DNA of 64,000 nucleotides from Laccaria trichodermophora (Eukaryota > Basidiomycota > Agaricomycetes > Agaricales > Hydnangiaceae). The stretch spans positions 558,001 to 622,000 of the forward strand of contig JACTVC010000018.1 of assembly GCA_018417955.1 (NCBI GenBank), written 5' to 3'. The position numbers and the translations under genes are program-made. Shown piece by piece: positions 1 through 10,475 of this stretch (positions are counted from its first letter, which is position 1; the number at the start of each line of letters is the position of its first letter). The notes beneath the pieces were generated by a model, which saw only the letters and a program-made list of their open reading frames with translations, did no database searches and was not told the origin of the DNA.

Positions 1-568
1 GTCATCACGTGGGGTAAGATCTACGAAGTGTTGATCTAAAAATGAGAACAAATGATACGATGGTGAGATGGTGGCATTGACCTATTCCACTATGAGAACT
101 CAAACTTGCCTGATGGAGAGTTCCCACAGGGTGTTGACGTTCCTTGTATGAATCATCAGTGTTGGCTTGCTATGAGAAAGGGTTGGGAGATGCCAAAGTT
201 GATAATGCTGCATCCTGACGTCCGCTTAAAATGTTCTCATGACTGATGCCAAACGATTACATGGATGTGCACAATGCTGAAAGCTATATATAGTATGTGC
301 GTTATTCAATATTGCTCAATGTTCGGATGGTATTCCACGCACTGCTTGTCACTTGTTCTGCAAACTGAAAGACAGTCTTTGACACAACTTTGACATTCAG
401 GCTTGCGTTTCTATGTTGCCAACATTAGTAAACCTTACATAACGTGATCAGCTTCTCAGGAGTCGCACATAGTTGGCACATAGATATTATTCCTGTTCAT
501 ACAGTTGAGGTCAAAACGAGTGAATTTTGATGTATCACAAACCCACTAAGTACTTTCGAGGAATCATT
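1..568. other. gene-free left edge
   Basis: No open frame, splice-site chain or RNA gene that I can support. It lies downstream of the 3' end of the minus-strand gene that begins at 3244. It may hold that gene's 3' UTR and the edge of a neighbour outside the window. Confidence 0.5.
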
Positions 569-3244
569 CTAACCGGACGGTGGCACCTGGCCTTCCACAT
601 GCGAAACAAGCCTCTCGAGTGCAGTAGCGATGCGGGAGAGGTTAGAATCAATCGAAGTCAACCGTTGAGCGAGGTCTCCAGGAACAGCGAGGTCTCCAGG
701 AACCTGAGGTTGAGCTGAAGGCGAGGTAGGAGAGACAGGAGAAATGATTGGCTTGGGAGGAATGACCGGCTTGAAATCGTCGAAGGCATCATCCATAACG
801 ATCTGTTGCACTGGATATGGTTCCAGCTGGGCCAGCTTGACAAATTCCGTAGCATAGCTGATCGGACGCTGCTTGTCCACACTCTCTCCGTACGGAGGGC
901 ACAACACGTAGCCAAGACACCCGAGTCTTTTCTTCTCCACCGACTTTCCCTCTTTCACCGTGATTTTGAAGGCATAAACTCGGCGGCAAGAGAAGTCGAT
1001 GAGCGCCCATGCTGCCCACTCCCACGTCCCATAGTCCTTCTCCTGTCCAATCTCTAGATCAACCTCTGTCTTCCCAGTTTTCAGTGCCCGATAAACGATT
1101 TTCTCCAGGCGCTTCGTCTCGATCTCATTCCCAGCAATCTTCACCACGCCAGTCCCACCAGCGTCACATTTCTCCACCCGAATACAGTTGCGCTGAAGGA
1201 TAACTGGGTCATCAAAGAAGAACTCCCCGATATCGTTGGCACCAGCTTTGTTGAAAGGGTATGGCTTGAAGACATATTCAAGCACCAGGGAACACTCCTC
1301 GCCCTCGATGTCTTCTAGAATGATTTTAATCCGGATGGGCCTATGACGTGCAACGATAGCGCGGTTCCACCATTTGACATCGAGCTTCACATCTTCCTCG
1401 GACCTCGGCACAGCGGCTTCAAATTTTAAAGACCATGATTGGCGTGGTTCTATAGTGATAGGCAGCTCTGCACGATCTGTGAGTTTGAGGGCCTCACAAG
1501 GGTTGTAAGTGGGATCCCCAACTAAGCGATAGGAAGCGGAGGCAGAGGCGATAGTGATGGGGTTGTTCGAAGCCGCAGCGTTATTATTAAACACGGACAC
1601 GACGCCTTGAAAGTAATCCACCTTCGAGCTCGCTAGTTCTGGATTGGCTTTCAGTGGTGGGTCCGACATCGTTTTAAGAATTACGCGGAGGGCCGGAGAC
1701 GTTTTGGTCTTGAAGTTGGTACGGGGAGGGCGAATCTGGATGTCGCTGATCTCTGGTCCTACTCGGATGGTAGCAGGGAGAATGTAGGGTGAGGCGGGTG
1801 TGTACGATCGCATCCCTCCTTCGGAAAGAGTCAAAATGTCGCCTGACTTCGTTCCCTTGGCCATGTCAATGGGACAAACCCGGACATATGGGTTCGTCGA
1901 TGTAGCAGACTTGGCTGTGAGCCGGACACCCGTGATCTTACCGGAAACAGATAGGATCCATTCGGCCATGGCAAACTCACTCTCGCTGGTTGAGGTTCGA
2001 AAGATGAGAGTCCGCCGACTGAGACGAACAGATCTTGTGATCGTTTCCATCTCCTTCGCAGTGAACGTGTTGAAGTAGTATGGTTCGGTATACCAGATGA
2101 TACCAACGCTGATAAGGATGGTTGCTTCATCCAGGCGTTCACCACGAGATACCCAGCGCAGAAGCTGGCCAACAGATGCCTTCTTCACTCCGTCATCCTC
2201 AAGGTTGGTGTCCTCAACAGATGCCCATTCGTCAACAGTGTCAACGTATCCTGTGATAGCTCTGGCACGCGGGAAGAAGGCGCCGTAAGGATAATCACAA
2301 TGATGTTTTGCACGATGGGGTTGAAATTGACATGGGTGGCCAGTACCACAGCAAGGATAGCTTTGCCCCCATGAGTCATATTCCCCGCGATGGAAAGAGC
2401 AAGACTTGAGTCCATTGGTAGCATTAGTGAATTCCTTGTCACATTGCACACAATGAAAACGCTGCTCGGACTCAGCGGCATTTAGCTCTGCAACCAACCC
2501 CTTGAAACCATCAAGAACGGCGGAGTTAACGTTATCTTTCAAAATGACTTCCAGACGGGTCTGATTTTGCTGGATGGTGTCTGTGAGGTTAGCGTTCAGC
2601 TGGTCCATCACGGTATCGTCCATGACGAGGTGCTGCTGCTGTGCGAACTCTTTGACGAGCTCCCTATCGTGCTGTATTGCCTCGAGACTCCCATGTTCGG
2701 CAACGAACGTCTCCGCCGCCTTGTCGTCGTCGTCAATCGGGATGTCGCGAGTAAGGATTTCGATTTTGCTCGACTGATGAATTTGAAGGCTGAGCATCAG
2801 ATCCTGGCAGCAAGTGTTGACACTATGAGCGGTCGTGGTAAACTTGTCCCTATTCGTGATGCTGAGTCGGCGAGCAACGGTGCTCTGCCTTCGGTATGAA
2901 GTTATTAGCGCTGCGGCTTGTTTGAGCGATTCAATCATGCGGTCGATGACTTGCCGTGTGGCGGGCATGACTTCCATCGTCCTCAGAAGAGGAATGTGGC
3001 TTAGCATGAACGTGATTCGTTCGAGGAGATCGTTACACTTGGCATCGACATCTTGAGCTCTCTGCTCGATGTCAATGATGACTTTTAAAAGGACAAAAGC
3101 GGGGCTGATGAATGGCAATGCCTTGCCGACATCGGAAAGCTGGGATAAGACTTGTAGGGCATTGTCCAAGAAGGGGTTGTTTAGAATGGGCTCCGCAGTG
3201 TTCGTTGCCACAGCGTTCAATGAAGTTGACCTGATTGGTGCCAT
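569..3244 (-). CDS. MLKL-NTD-like protein with central Cys/His zinc cluster
   Basis: Single-exon 891-residue protein, unusual in this intron-rich window. Residues ~20-170 are predicted to be mostly helical and look like the four-helix MLKL_NTD/HeLo-like domain common in Agaricomycetes (motifs such as LPFISPAFVLLKVIIDIEQRA). Residues ~265-325 hold a Cys/His cluster beginning FHCVQCDKEF, with a later CCGTGHPC and HHCDYPYGAF. The spacing resembles CHORD-type zinc-binding modules. The region ~330-740 looks beta-rich, followed by a Pro/Ser linker with a duplicated VPGDLA unit and a short C-terminal coiled coil. No kinase, NB-ARC or TPR domain is visible, so it is not a complete NLR or MLKL. By family analogy a membrane-associated or cell-death/self-recognition role is possible, but that is inference. 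Start chosen at the first ATG of the frame; no upstream in-frame extension is evident. Confidence 0.8.
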   Translation of the reverse strand: MAPIRSTSLNAVATNTAEPILNNPFLDNALQVLSQLSDVGKALPFISPAFVLLKVIIDIEQRAQDVDAKCNDLLERITFMLSHIPLLRTMEVMPATRQVIDRMIESLKQAAALITSYRRQSTVARRLSITNRDKFTTTAHSVNTCCQDLMLSLQIHQSSKIEILTRDIPIDDDDKAAETFVAEHGSLEAIQHDRELVKEFAQQQHLVMDDTVMDQLNANLTDTIQQNQTRLEVILKDNVNSAVLDGFKGLVAELNAAESEQRFHCVQCDKEFTNATNGLKSCSFHRGEYDSWGQSYPCCGTGHPCQFQPHRAKHHCDYPYGAFFPRARAITGYVDTVDEWASVEDTNLEDDGVKKASVGQLLRWVSRGERLDEATILISVGIIWYTEPYYFNTFTAKEMETITRSVRLSRRTLIFRTSTSESEFAMAEWILSVSGKITGVRLTAKSATSTNPYVRVCPIDMAKGTKSGDILTLSEGGMRSYTPASPYILPATIRVGPEISDIQIRPPRTNFKTKTSPALRVILKTMSDPPLKANPELASSKVDYFQGVVSVFNNNAAASNNPITIASASASYRLVGDPTYNPCEALKLTDRAELPITIEPRQSWSLKFEAAVPRSEEDVKLDVKWWNRAIVARHRPIRIKIILEDIEGEECSLVLEYVFKPYPFNKAGANDIGEFFFDDPVILQRNCIRVEKCDAGGTGVVKIAGNEIETKRLEKIVYRALKTGKTEVDLEIGQEKDYGTWEWAAWALIDFSCRRVYAFKITVKEGKSVEKKRLGCLGYVLCPPYGESVDKQRPISYATEFVKLAQLEPYPVQQIVMDDAFDDFKPVIPPKPIISPVSPTSPSAQPQVPGDLAVPGDLAQRLTSIDSNLSRIATALERLVSHVEGQVPPSG

Positions 3245-6200
3245 TTACAATGACTTTTGACCATCAGAGAAAAGGAGAGGATGCCATCGAGATGATACGC
3301 ACATCCGCTATGCACAACTTTCGAGTTTGTGCCTGTAAGTGAAATTCTTCGTTGAAAGATATGAATTCGGCAAACTTGATTCCACGTTGGTATCGACTGA
3401 AGGACAGATGCTCGTCGTCGGGGAGAGACTTTGGTTGGGAGACATGTCGAATACGTGGTGATGTTCCTGGCACAAGTGGCTGTACAATTTTACAGGATAC
3501 TTCGTTTAGCAGGTTGCAAAAACTGAGGGGGCATTGGGCAAAAAAAGAGCTGGAATAGAGAGACTCGTAATATTACAGATACTTAGTATGTCACGGATAC
3601 ATACAGCTTTAGAACAGATGGGTGAGAAGCACGAACTCGACATCATCATCTTGCTTCATTCTGAGTCAAGACTCTGCAAAAGGCCTGACACAACGGCCAC
3701 CTAGCCCCTAACCCAACAGCAGTAGAAATCGCACCTACCGATGTCAAGAACGGAGGCGACGATTTCTTTCGAAGAAGTTACTCAATGTTCCCACTGTCAA
3801 AGAATGATCACCCTGCTAGGATCGATGCGGGGCATTAATCGACGTTGATAGCGGGAAACGGGAACAAAAAACTTACGCAGGGTCACATCAACCTCGTCAG
3901 AACAGTCTCTGCCCCATTGATAGGCCTTCCCATCTTTGTGTCCCTCAGAATACCCAGATGGTCGACGAACGGTGTTAAATGCTGATTTGCCGATCCGTGC
4001 AGCTGGATGAGTATCCGTCGGACATCATGCAGGTATCCATTCAAGAAACGAGGTGCGTCTGCAAGTGTCTAATAGATGCACACCTAGTCGCAGACATCGG
4101 GAACACGGACCTGGGATGAAACGCCATCTTATATGGATATTCCATCCTCTTGATCATATTCCCCATGTCGTAACCATTTCCGGAGACAGGACCGAACAAC
4201 ATTAAGGCAGGGTTGCCGCAGTTCAGTTTATATAGAGTGGATGGTGAATACGGCAGGCGATGCATGATAGTCTGGGGACAGATTGAGGTTGCGAGGCAGC
4301 TAGCGCTGGAGAAAGCAATATAACGCGTAAAGGCGCCTACGAGAGGAAGATGAGTAAACTTACACGACAATGATACACGATCTTGGTACCCGTCCAAGCC
4401 CACTCCCCCGTCAGCCTAGCATGATCTTCACATGACAGGAAGAGACCTTCTCCACAGAAGTTTCTTCACAACAGAATGTGCACATAGCGCGATCACCTCA
4501 GTTTAAAATGTCACGGAACGAAAAACCCTCCGGCTTTAGTGAACTCGAGGCTCAGGCTGGGCCGGCCTCGTCGCCTCCGTGAGACTATGCAAGAAAGCTT
4601 TGGTCGACCCATTGAACTCATAGGCGCTAAGCATGCACGCGACAGAGAGCCAGACTTGGGCGCCTGGGCTTCGGACCGAAGAGACTGCCCACCTGATCAT
4701 ACGATCAGTTTGGTACACGGCGCCACTTGTTACCCTCCCTGCAAGCTTTTAATAAGTAGCCCCACATTGAAATCGCTGCACAAATTCACCGAGTCCTCCG
4801 GAGTGGCGTCGTCCAAGCACCAATAAACAGTATGCTCCGATGTCCTTGCTTGATATGACGTGGAGACCTGTGGAAACCAGACCAAACCTTGCGACCCTCA
4901 CTTGACAAAACGCCGATCGCACCTGGAGCAGCCTCGGGTCGGTCCGCATCTGCGACAATAGGTAAGTTGGGCAGAATTTCGCGTTCCGTTAGAACAGGAA
5001 GGTTGGCCGTCGAGATGTCTTTGTGGAGTCTCTGCGAAGAACATCTTAGTCTTAAAATTAAGAGAGAGTGTCAAAACAACATACATTCCTTAGCATTCCG
5101 AATACTTGACATCGATCCACGTCAAGCGATATCCCGCGAACAGTGTCAGGTTTGAAAAGGCCAGTACGTAAATCAGGGAGGGAGGGAAAAGGTGCCCAGG
5201 GAAGTTGGCTGCGACGATCCGGCGTAGGGTCATTCCTGGGTAACGTTATGGCTCATTGTCGAAGTGAGTCGTGACAATGAAACTCACGAACAAACGAAGG
5301 GCCAACGATGGGATGCGAAAGGTATGACTCATGGACTCATACCTGTAGTACAGTCGATTAGCTGCAATTGAATTCCCAAGATCAGATAGATGTCGTACCT
5401 GTCCTTATCCCATCCCCAGGGCATCGTTCTCTAAGAAATGTTCCTTCCCATCATACGTGGCTCCAGAGCCCTCAAATACTTGCTGGAGGCTGGTTGTATT
5501 TTCGAGTGAAAAACCCTGGAAGCTGATCCCGGCACAAGAATGTTCGACACGAATGTCTACTAGCAAACGGCGGGGAATCATTTAATTCCTATCTCGTTGC
5601 TCCTTTCGTAGTCGATCGTGGGCCAAATGTGGACTAATTAAGTGCCGTTTTGAACGTTCTACCAAGCGGCTCCCCTCACGATGCCGCCCGCCTGTGGAGC
5701 GTTTAAGATCAACCATCTTCAAAGAAATGCAAAAGAACACGTACAAAGACTGAATCGTAGTAGATTCATACGTGTGGACTTCTGTAGGTTGTAGGCAGGT
5801 TGCTGAATACTTGATCAGTAAGTAGTAGTTCAGACCCCTTGGTCGGTGAATCTAGGACAGTCGATCAAGTTGAGTCTTGGGAGTTTGAGCGTTGGCGTGG
5901 ACCGACTATTCGCGCCGTTTGGCAGATGGGAGCAGATATTGTCAGCATCACGGATAATTCCGACTGGAATTTTCTTTATTTTTGTATCAAGAACCCCGCC
6001 AATCGCCCGCCAAGGCAAGGGATGGCAGAACCAATGGGCATAATTACAACCCACCATGTTTTGTTACCGCTTGCAACAAAAATTATCCGAATGGCGACTA
6101 CTAGTACTACTTCTAAATTTGACGACCTCGAGTCGGACCGGCTTTGTCAGTGACTCAAATCTGTTGCAAATCTGTTGCAAATCTGACCCAGTCAAGTCAG

Positions 6201-6576
6201 GATCCTATTATCCTAAGTAGGCTTCTACCCATCATCGATGTGTCCTTGAAATTTTTTGACTGACGCTTTGGCTTGACCTTCTTTTTTGACGGGGTCAACC
6301 CTGGTGAACCAGTTCATGACAACAATCCGGGGTGTGGAGATGTTGATGCAGTAGTATGTTGTGGTCGCGCTTACCACAAATATTTTACTCAGTCTTCTAA
6401 CAGTTCAGGTGCGAGTCCAATGCCATTCCAAAAAGGTCTGGAATCCAATTGATCACATACTATTCAAACATTTTTTATGTAAGTAAAAAAAAAACACAAG
6501 AATGTCTACTAAACGTACAGCATGTTGCCGGATTTTCCGGAAGGTCAGTGATACATTTTAGATGGACTTCTTACTA
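3245..6576. other. long intergenic stretch, no supportable gene
   Basis: About 3.3 kb between two minus-strand genes. The short open frames on both strands (for example 4041-4403 minus and 5839-6153 plus) have no recognisable motif, and I could not join them with convincing splice sites. A small 11-bp tandem repeat lies at 6156-6185. A decayed or highly diverged gene cannot be excluded around 3.9-4.4 kb. Confidence 0.4.
6156..6185. repeat. 11-bp tandem repeat, 2.7 copies
   Basis: The unit CAAATCTGTTG occurs twice in perfect tandem (6156-6166, 6167-6177), followed by the first eight bases of a third copy. It is too short to classify and lies downstream of the WSC gene's stop codon. Confidence 0.8.
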
Positions 6577-8334
6577 TTACGAAACAATGACCTGGACCGA
6601 AACTGGACTGCAATCCATCGCAAGCGAGTAATGTGGATGACCAGTAACTGGGGAAAAGACTAGATCGAGCCTTCCATGTGCGGTATTATTCTTGCATACG
6701 GAAAACGCGTCGGACTTGCCGCCGAAAGCGAGGAGCGGGGGATTTCCAGTTGCACCAGCGACGTCTTGCTGAAAACGCGCAAAACATCATGTGAATTTTC
6801 TTGGTCTATAAAGGGAGACAAGCGAACCAACCATGGTGCAGTACGATTGCGATCCCGGGAAAGCAGGTATGGATGCAACAAAGTTCGGCGACTCTCCGTC
6901 CCTGGGCGCGGTGGACGACATCACCTGAGCTACAATATTACTTGACTTGGAAAACACGATCGAATTCTCCATCGTGAAAGATGGCCATTCGGAGCAACAA
7001 GTAGGGCAAACCTGCAGCGGGGAATGAACATCAAACAAGCAAATGTAGACCGCCACCCACGGAAAGCACCGTCCAAATGATGTTTGATGACATCTCGACC
7101 ACCACAACTTTTAAATCGGCGAGACTGGGACCGGTCGTGGGGGGGTTTTTGAACTGCGCCACCAGCTTGAAATCAGACAGATCCGTCAATAGGCATGGTG
7201 TGGATCCCGAAGCCGTTCCTCTGTTGCTGAAATGGTATACTGCGACGCGGTTCGCGTTTCCACAAAACTCGGTGTGGGTGGCTTGACATACCATGCGGCA
7301 GTCATTGTCGGACGTACGTTGTGCTGGGTTGTTGATTACGTTGTCACACCCTTGTAAATTTGAATCAATTGGTCAAGAAGATAGATACGATGAGAACGGG
7401 ACATACAGCACTCGTGCCCATCTTCCAAACCCGCGTTCACAAACCCACCAGCAGCCGCACAGGCTGCAGTACATGACTCAGCCGTGGTACCTCCGGGAAT
7501 ATTAACGCCGGCTCTAAGCGTTCGTGCCGCCGCACTATCCCTGTGTCGTGTTGTCAGTAAAGGCTTCAATGAGGATATTGGAGAAAACACGCACGTGAAG
7601 CATCCTTGATAATGCCACATCCCCGTCGTTGTATTAACATTCTGTACAATCATTGGGGGTGGCTTGCCATTGTTAAAGATGCTTAACCTATTGGCACCAC
7701 CGCAGGTCTCGTTGGCGTTACCGCTGCATGCGATATCACACTCTGTAACTGGTGCCGCTTGACTCGGGATTTGCAGGGCGGAGTCACAATCTAAAAGAAG
7801 AATTCGATATTTTTTTGCTATAAAAAAGTGGAAAGAAAGTGGACTAACAGCATTCCTAAGAATAGAAGAAATTCATCCGCGATTGAAACGTAAAAAAAAA
7901 TACAGCTAGAATCAATGACTTACGCCTGGGAAATTTGTTGCACATCAGAATCCTTAAGGTGGACGTTCAGGTCGACTCACTACCGAATTCGACACCGGCG
8001 AAGATGTAATCAGCTGCGCCACATATGTTGACGCAAGTTTCAATGGTCATTGAATCGCGGACCACTGAGATGGCTGCAAGGGTCCGCGAAGTTGATATAT
8101 CGCTGTAGTTACGGAGCTTTAAGCAGATATTGATGTTTCTTCTGGAACTTCACTCACGTGAAGCATCCAACAGAAGTCCAATTCGTCGATACGATGGAAG
8201 AAATAGACTGGCTCGAAACGCCCTGGAAGGTAACAAACAATCAGTAAGTCTTCTCGTCGAGCCCGATGAACCAAAGAGCTTACAGGAAATATAAGCGTTA
8301 ATGCGCAAGCCACAACGCAAAACCTAAACCTCAT
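6577..8334 (-). CDS. secreted protein with two WSC domains, ten exons including 2-nt and 7-nt microexons
   Basis: Splice reading gives ten exons: 8334-8284, 8222-8158, 8102-7981, 7925-7924, 7855-7849, 7790-7595, 7540-7407, 7350-7070, 7011-6832, 6768-6577. They total 1230 nt (409 residues), closing exactly in frame. The protein starts MRFRFCVVACALTLIFP, a secretion signal. WSC domain 1 begins NWTSVGCFTD and runs through RTLAAISVVRDSMTIETC and GVEFGSECYCD. WSC domain 2 begins WHYQGCFTD and runs to ECWCDN. A Cys-rich C-terminal region (CPTCCSEWPSF, then GGKSDAFSVCKNNTAHGRLD) resembles the tail usual in basidiomycete WSC proteins. Both WSC domains have an intron at the same place, in the codon after GCF. 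WSC domains are carbohydrate-binding or wall-associated, so an extracellular or cell-wall role is likely; no catalytic domain is seen. An in-frame ATG at 8367 would bury the signal peptide, so 8334 is preferred. Confidence 0.88.
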
Positions 8335-8405
8335 TATGAAAGGTAATTTCGCTTGAACCTGAGTCATTGGTCAGAACGACGGGGTGAAAGTAGGACCCCG
8401 AGCTC

Positions 8406-8416
8406 AACTATTTATG
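8406..8416 (-). promoter_or_regulatory. TATA-like element of WSC gene
   Basis: Reading the minus strand, GCATAAATAG lies about 75 bp upstream of the chosen ATG at 8334, a normal distance for a fungal TATA box. This is a motif match only. Confidence 0.35.
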
Positions 8417-9312
8417 CCATCTGAAGCTCGAGAAGTCAGATAGGCTAAAGCCAGGAGCGCATCTTGAAGGATTTGATGCGATGCCATGTACGCAGGGCAT
8501 ATCGCGTTTTGATCATCGAGCATCCAATGATTGGCTGATATGCATTTTCCCATCTAACTGAATGGATTTTGGGAAGATGTAAACCTCGATAAGGCGTCGG
8601 ACAAGTGACAGCGGCCTGATTGAAATAAGGTGCATGAGCCTCCAAGATGCCTGTACCTAAGTAATTCGGGTTGTATCAGTGCTTGTGTGCTTCCCTGCCA
8701 TCGCTCATGTGCTTTGTACTTCATCTGAGTGCCTGAGAGACCTGGGGAATAGCCGCATGGCAAACGTCGCCATAAATGTCCAAACCTGACTCACATAAAC
8801 CATACGGGATGTGGTAGGTCAGCTACCCACGTATCGCCAGATTTATAACGTACTCATCTCTGGAGAAAATCGTGATAATCTCCACTTTTTAGATATGGTG
8901 TCACTTACTTTGCCGCACCAAAAAATATACTCATCCCAGAATGAAAAGTGAACCATGGAAATCCTGGCCTAAAAGGTCTTTTGTCGTGGAGTTGCCTACA
9001 ATGGCGTAGGCTTCATTGTCCATTTCTATGAGCGACCACGGTAATAAAGTTTGAACTCAAGTTTAATTCTCACGGTCACGGTAAAGTCGAGGTTAATGCC
9101 TCCCACAATGAACATACTTAGCGCCGCTTCGGAGGTTTCGGATCGTGACTTTGTTTTCCAGATCAATGGTGAGTATTATTGTGCAAATTTCATGGTTATA
9201 ACTTGTCGAGATACTGATATAAACTTCACCTAGACTCCTAGAGATCAATGACCATAATGAAACGACATCGTTCGAAAACCAGGTCTCCTGGCAAGTCAAT
9301 GATCCCACTGCT
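8417..9312. other. intergenic, nothing recognised
   Basis: Spacer between the WSC gene promoter and the 3' end of the first zinc-finger gene. I see only short unsupported open frames. Confidence 0.45.
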
Positions 9313-10475
9313 TCAAGCAAGGACTGATGCTTTACACTTATCCCCGTGACGCTTCAGGCTATATTTCGTTGCAAAAGGCTTGCCGCAATCATCGCATTGG
9401 TTCTTAATCCCATAGTGCGAGTTCATGTGGTCTGTAGGGGCACGATAAGTCGAAGAAGACTCCAGTAACGCACCACCTTACTAGTCAGGTTGTGATTTGC
9501 GGTAATATCCGCTCCGCACAGCGGACACAGGAACCTCCCCGGTTGGTTCCGATCTTTTCTTCGGGCCTTCGTCGCAGCAGTCACCCCTCGGGATCCCACT
9601 ACGGATCGTTTGACCTCAAGCGCTTGGCCTGGGATGCCACGTGAATGGCCCATGTTTTCCTGGTGATCGTTGCGGCTCGCACACGCTCTATCGTTCGGAT
9701 CATGATAGGTATTGGCCTCGTTGCTAACACTACTTCCAGCCCATGGTTGAGGACTATCAAGAAAGTCGAGCAACCTCATGCCCTGCATTCTGGAATCATA
9801 TCTACTGCTCGATGATGTCGCTGGAGAGTCGAGACCGACTTGAAAACTCATGAAATTTGAATTATCCATAAGGTCTTGAGCACGGTCAAATTCATTGAGA
9901 GTAGGGTTGTGGAGAGTCAAAACCGGCAAAGCTGCGGTGTATGTGGAAGGGAAAACTACATCACGAAGAGCTACCACCATGAGTGGGCAATGATTTATCG
10001 GTGCGTTGACTTCATATTGCTCCGCCTTAAATTTATGGGTAAAGGCTATCAATGATGTAGATGTAGCAGAGACGAACCAGGGAGTCGGGCGCCATTATCC
10101 GGGCTGTACGGAGGTGTGCCTCCATGGAGCCTAGTCGCTTACTGTCGGCACTTCCCTGTGAAATCGTATGGCTGTTGTCTACCGACCAGTCTTCGCCATG
10201 AACGAAGGGGTCGAGAAGATCTATAAGCCGCGTTTCAGAGTCGTCGGGATCTTCACGCATTCGGTATGTGGTTCGTGACAGTTCAAAAATGAAGACTCAC
10301 CTGATTCTACCCATAGCAAATTTTTTGCTTCGTGGCACTGAAGCGGAAAGTTTGGGTTGGGAATTGGTTGCATAGCGTGAGGGAGTTGCATAATATTGAA
10401 GTCGCTGGGTCTTTCAGCGCTTAGCTGCTGCGACATGACTGGAGGGGGAAAACTGGAGAGGTAAGGCAAGCTCAT
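9313..10475 (-). CDS. small C2H2/C2HC zinc-finger protein A
   Basis: Four exons by splice reading. Exon 1 (10475 to ~10300) encodes MSLPYLSSFPPPVMSQQLSA and onward. A short exon contains DDSETRLIDLLDPFVHGEDW. Exon 3 ends inside finger 1. The last exon runs from ~9430 to the TGA at 9313. Finger 1 is CPLCGADITANHNLT joined across the intron to NHMNSHYG. Finger 2 is CDDCGKPFATKYSLKRHGDKC, whose last ligand is Cys, making it C2HC. The fingers sit at the extreme C-terminus behind a Ser-rich, low-complexity N-terminal half and a basic stretch (RRKDRNQPGRF). A nuclear DNA-binding role is likely from family knowledge; targets are unknown. The finger-1 intron sits at the same codon in three other genes of this window. 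The exon 2/3 junction is the least certain. Confidence 0.78.

Noticed and set aside
4041..4403. 120-codon minus-strand open frame with some conserved-looking stretches
   Set aside because: No recognised motif, a doubtful 29-nt intron would be needed, and flanking sequence gives no convincing exons.
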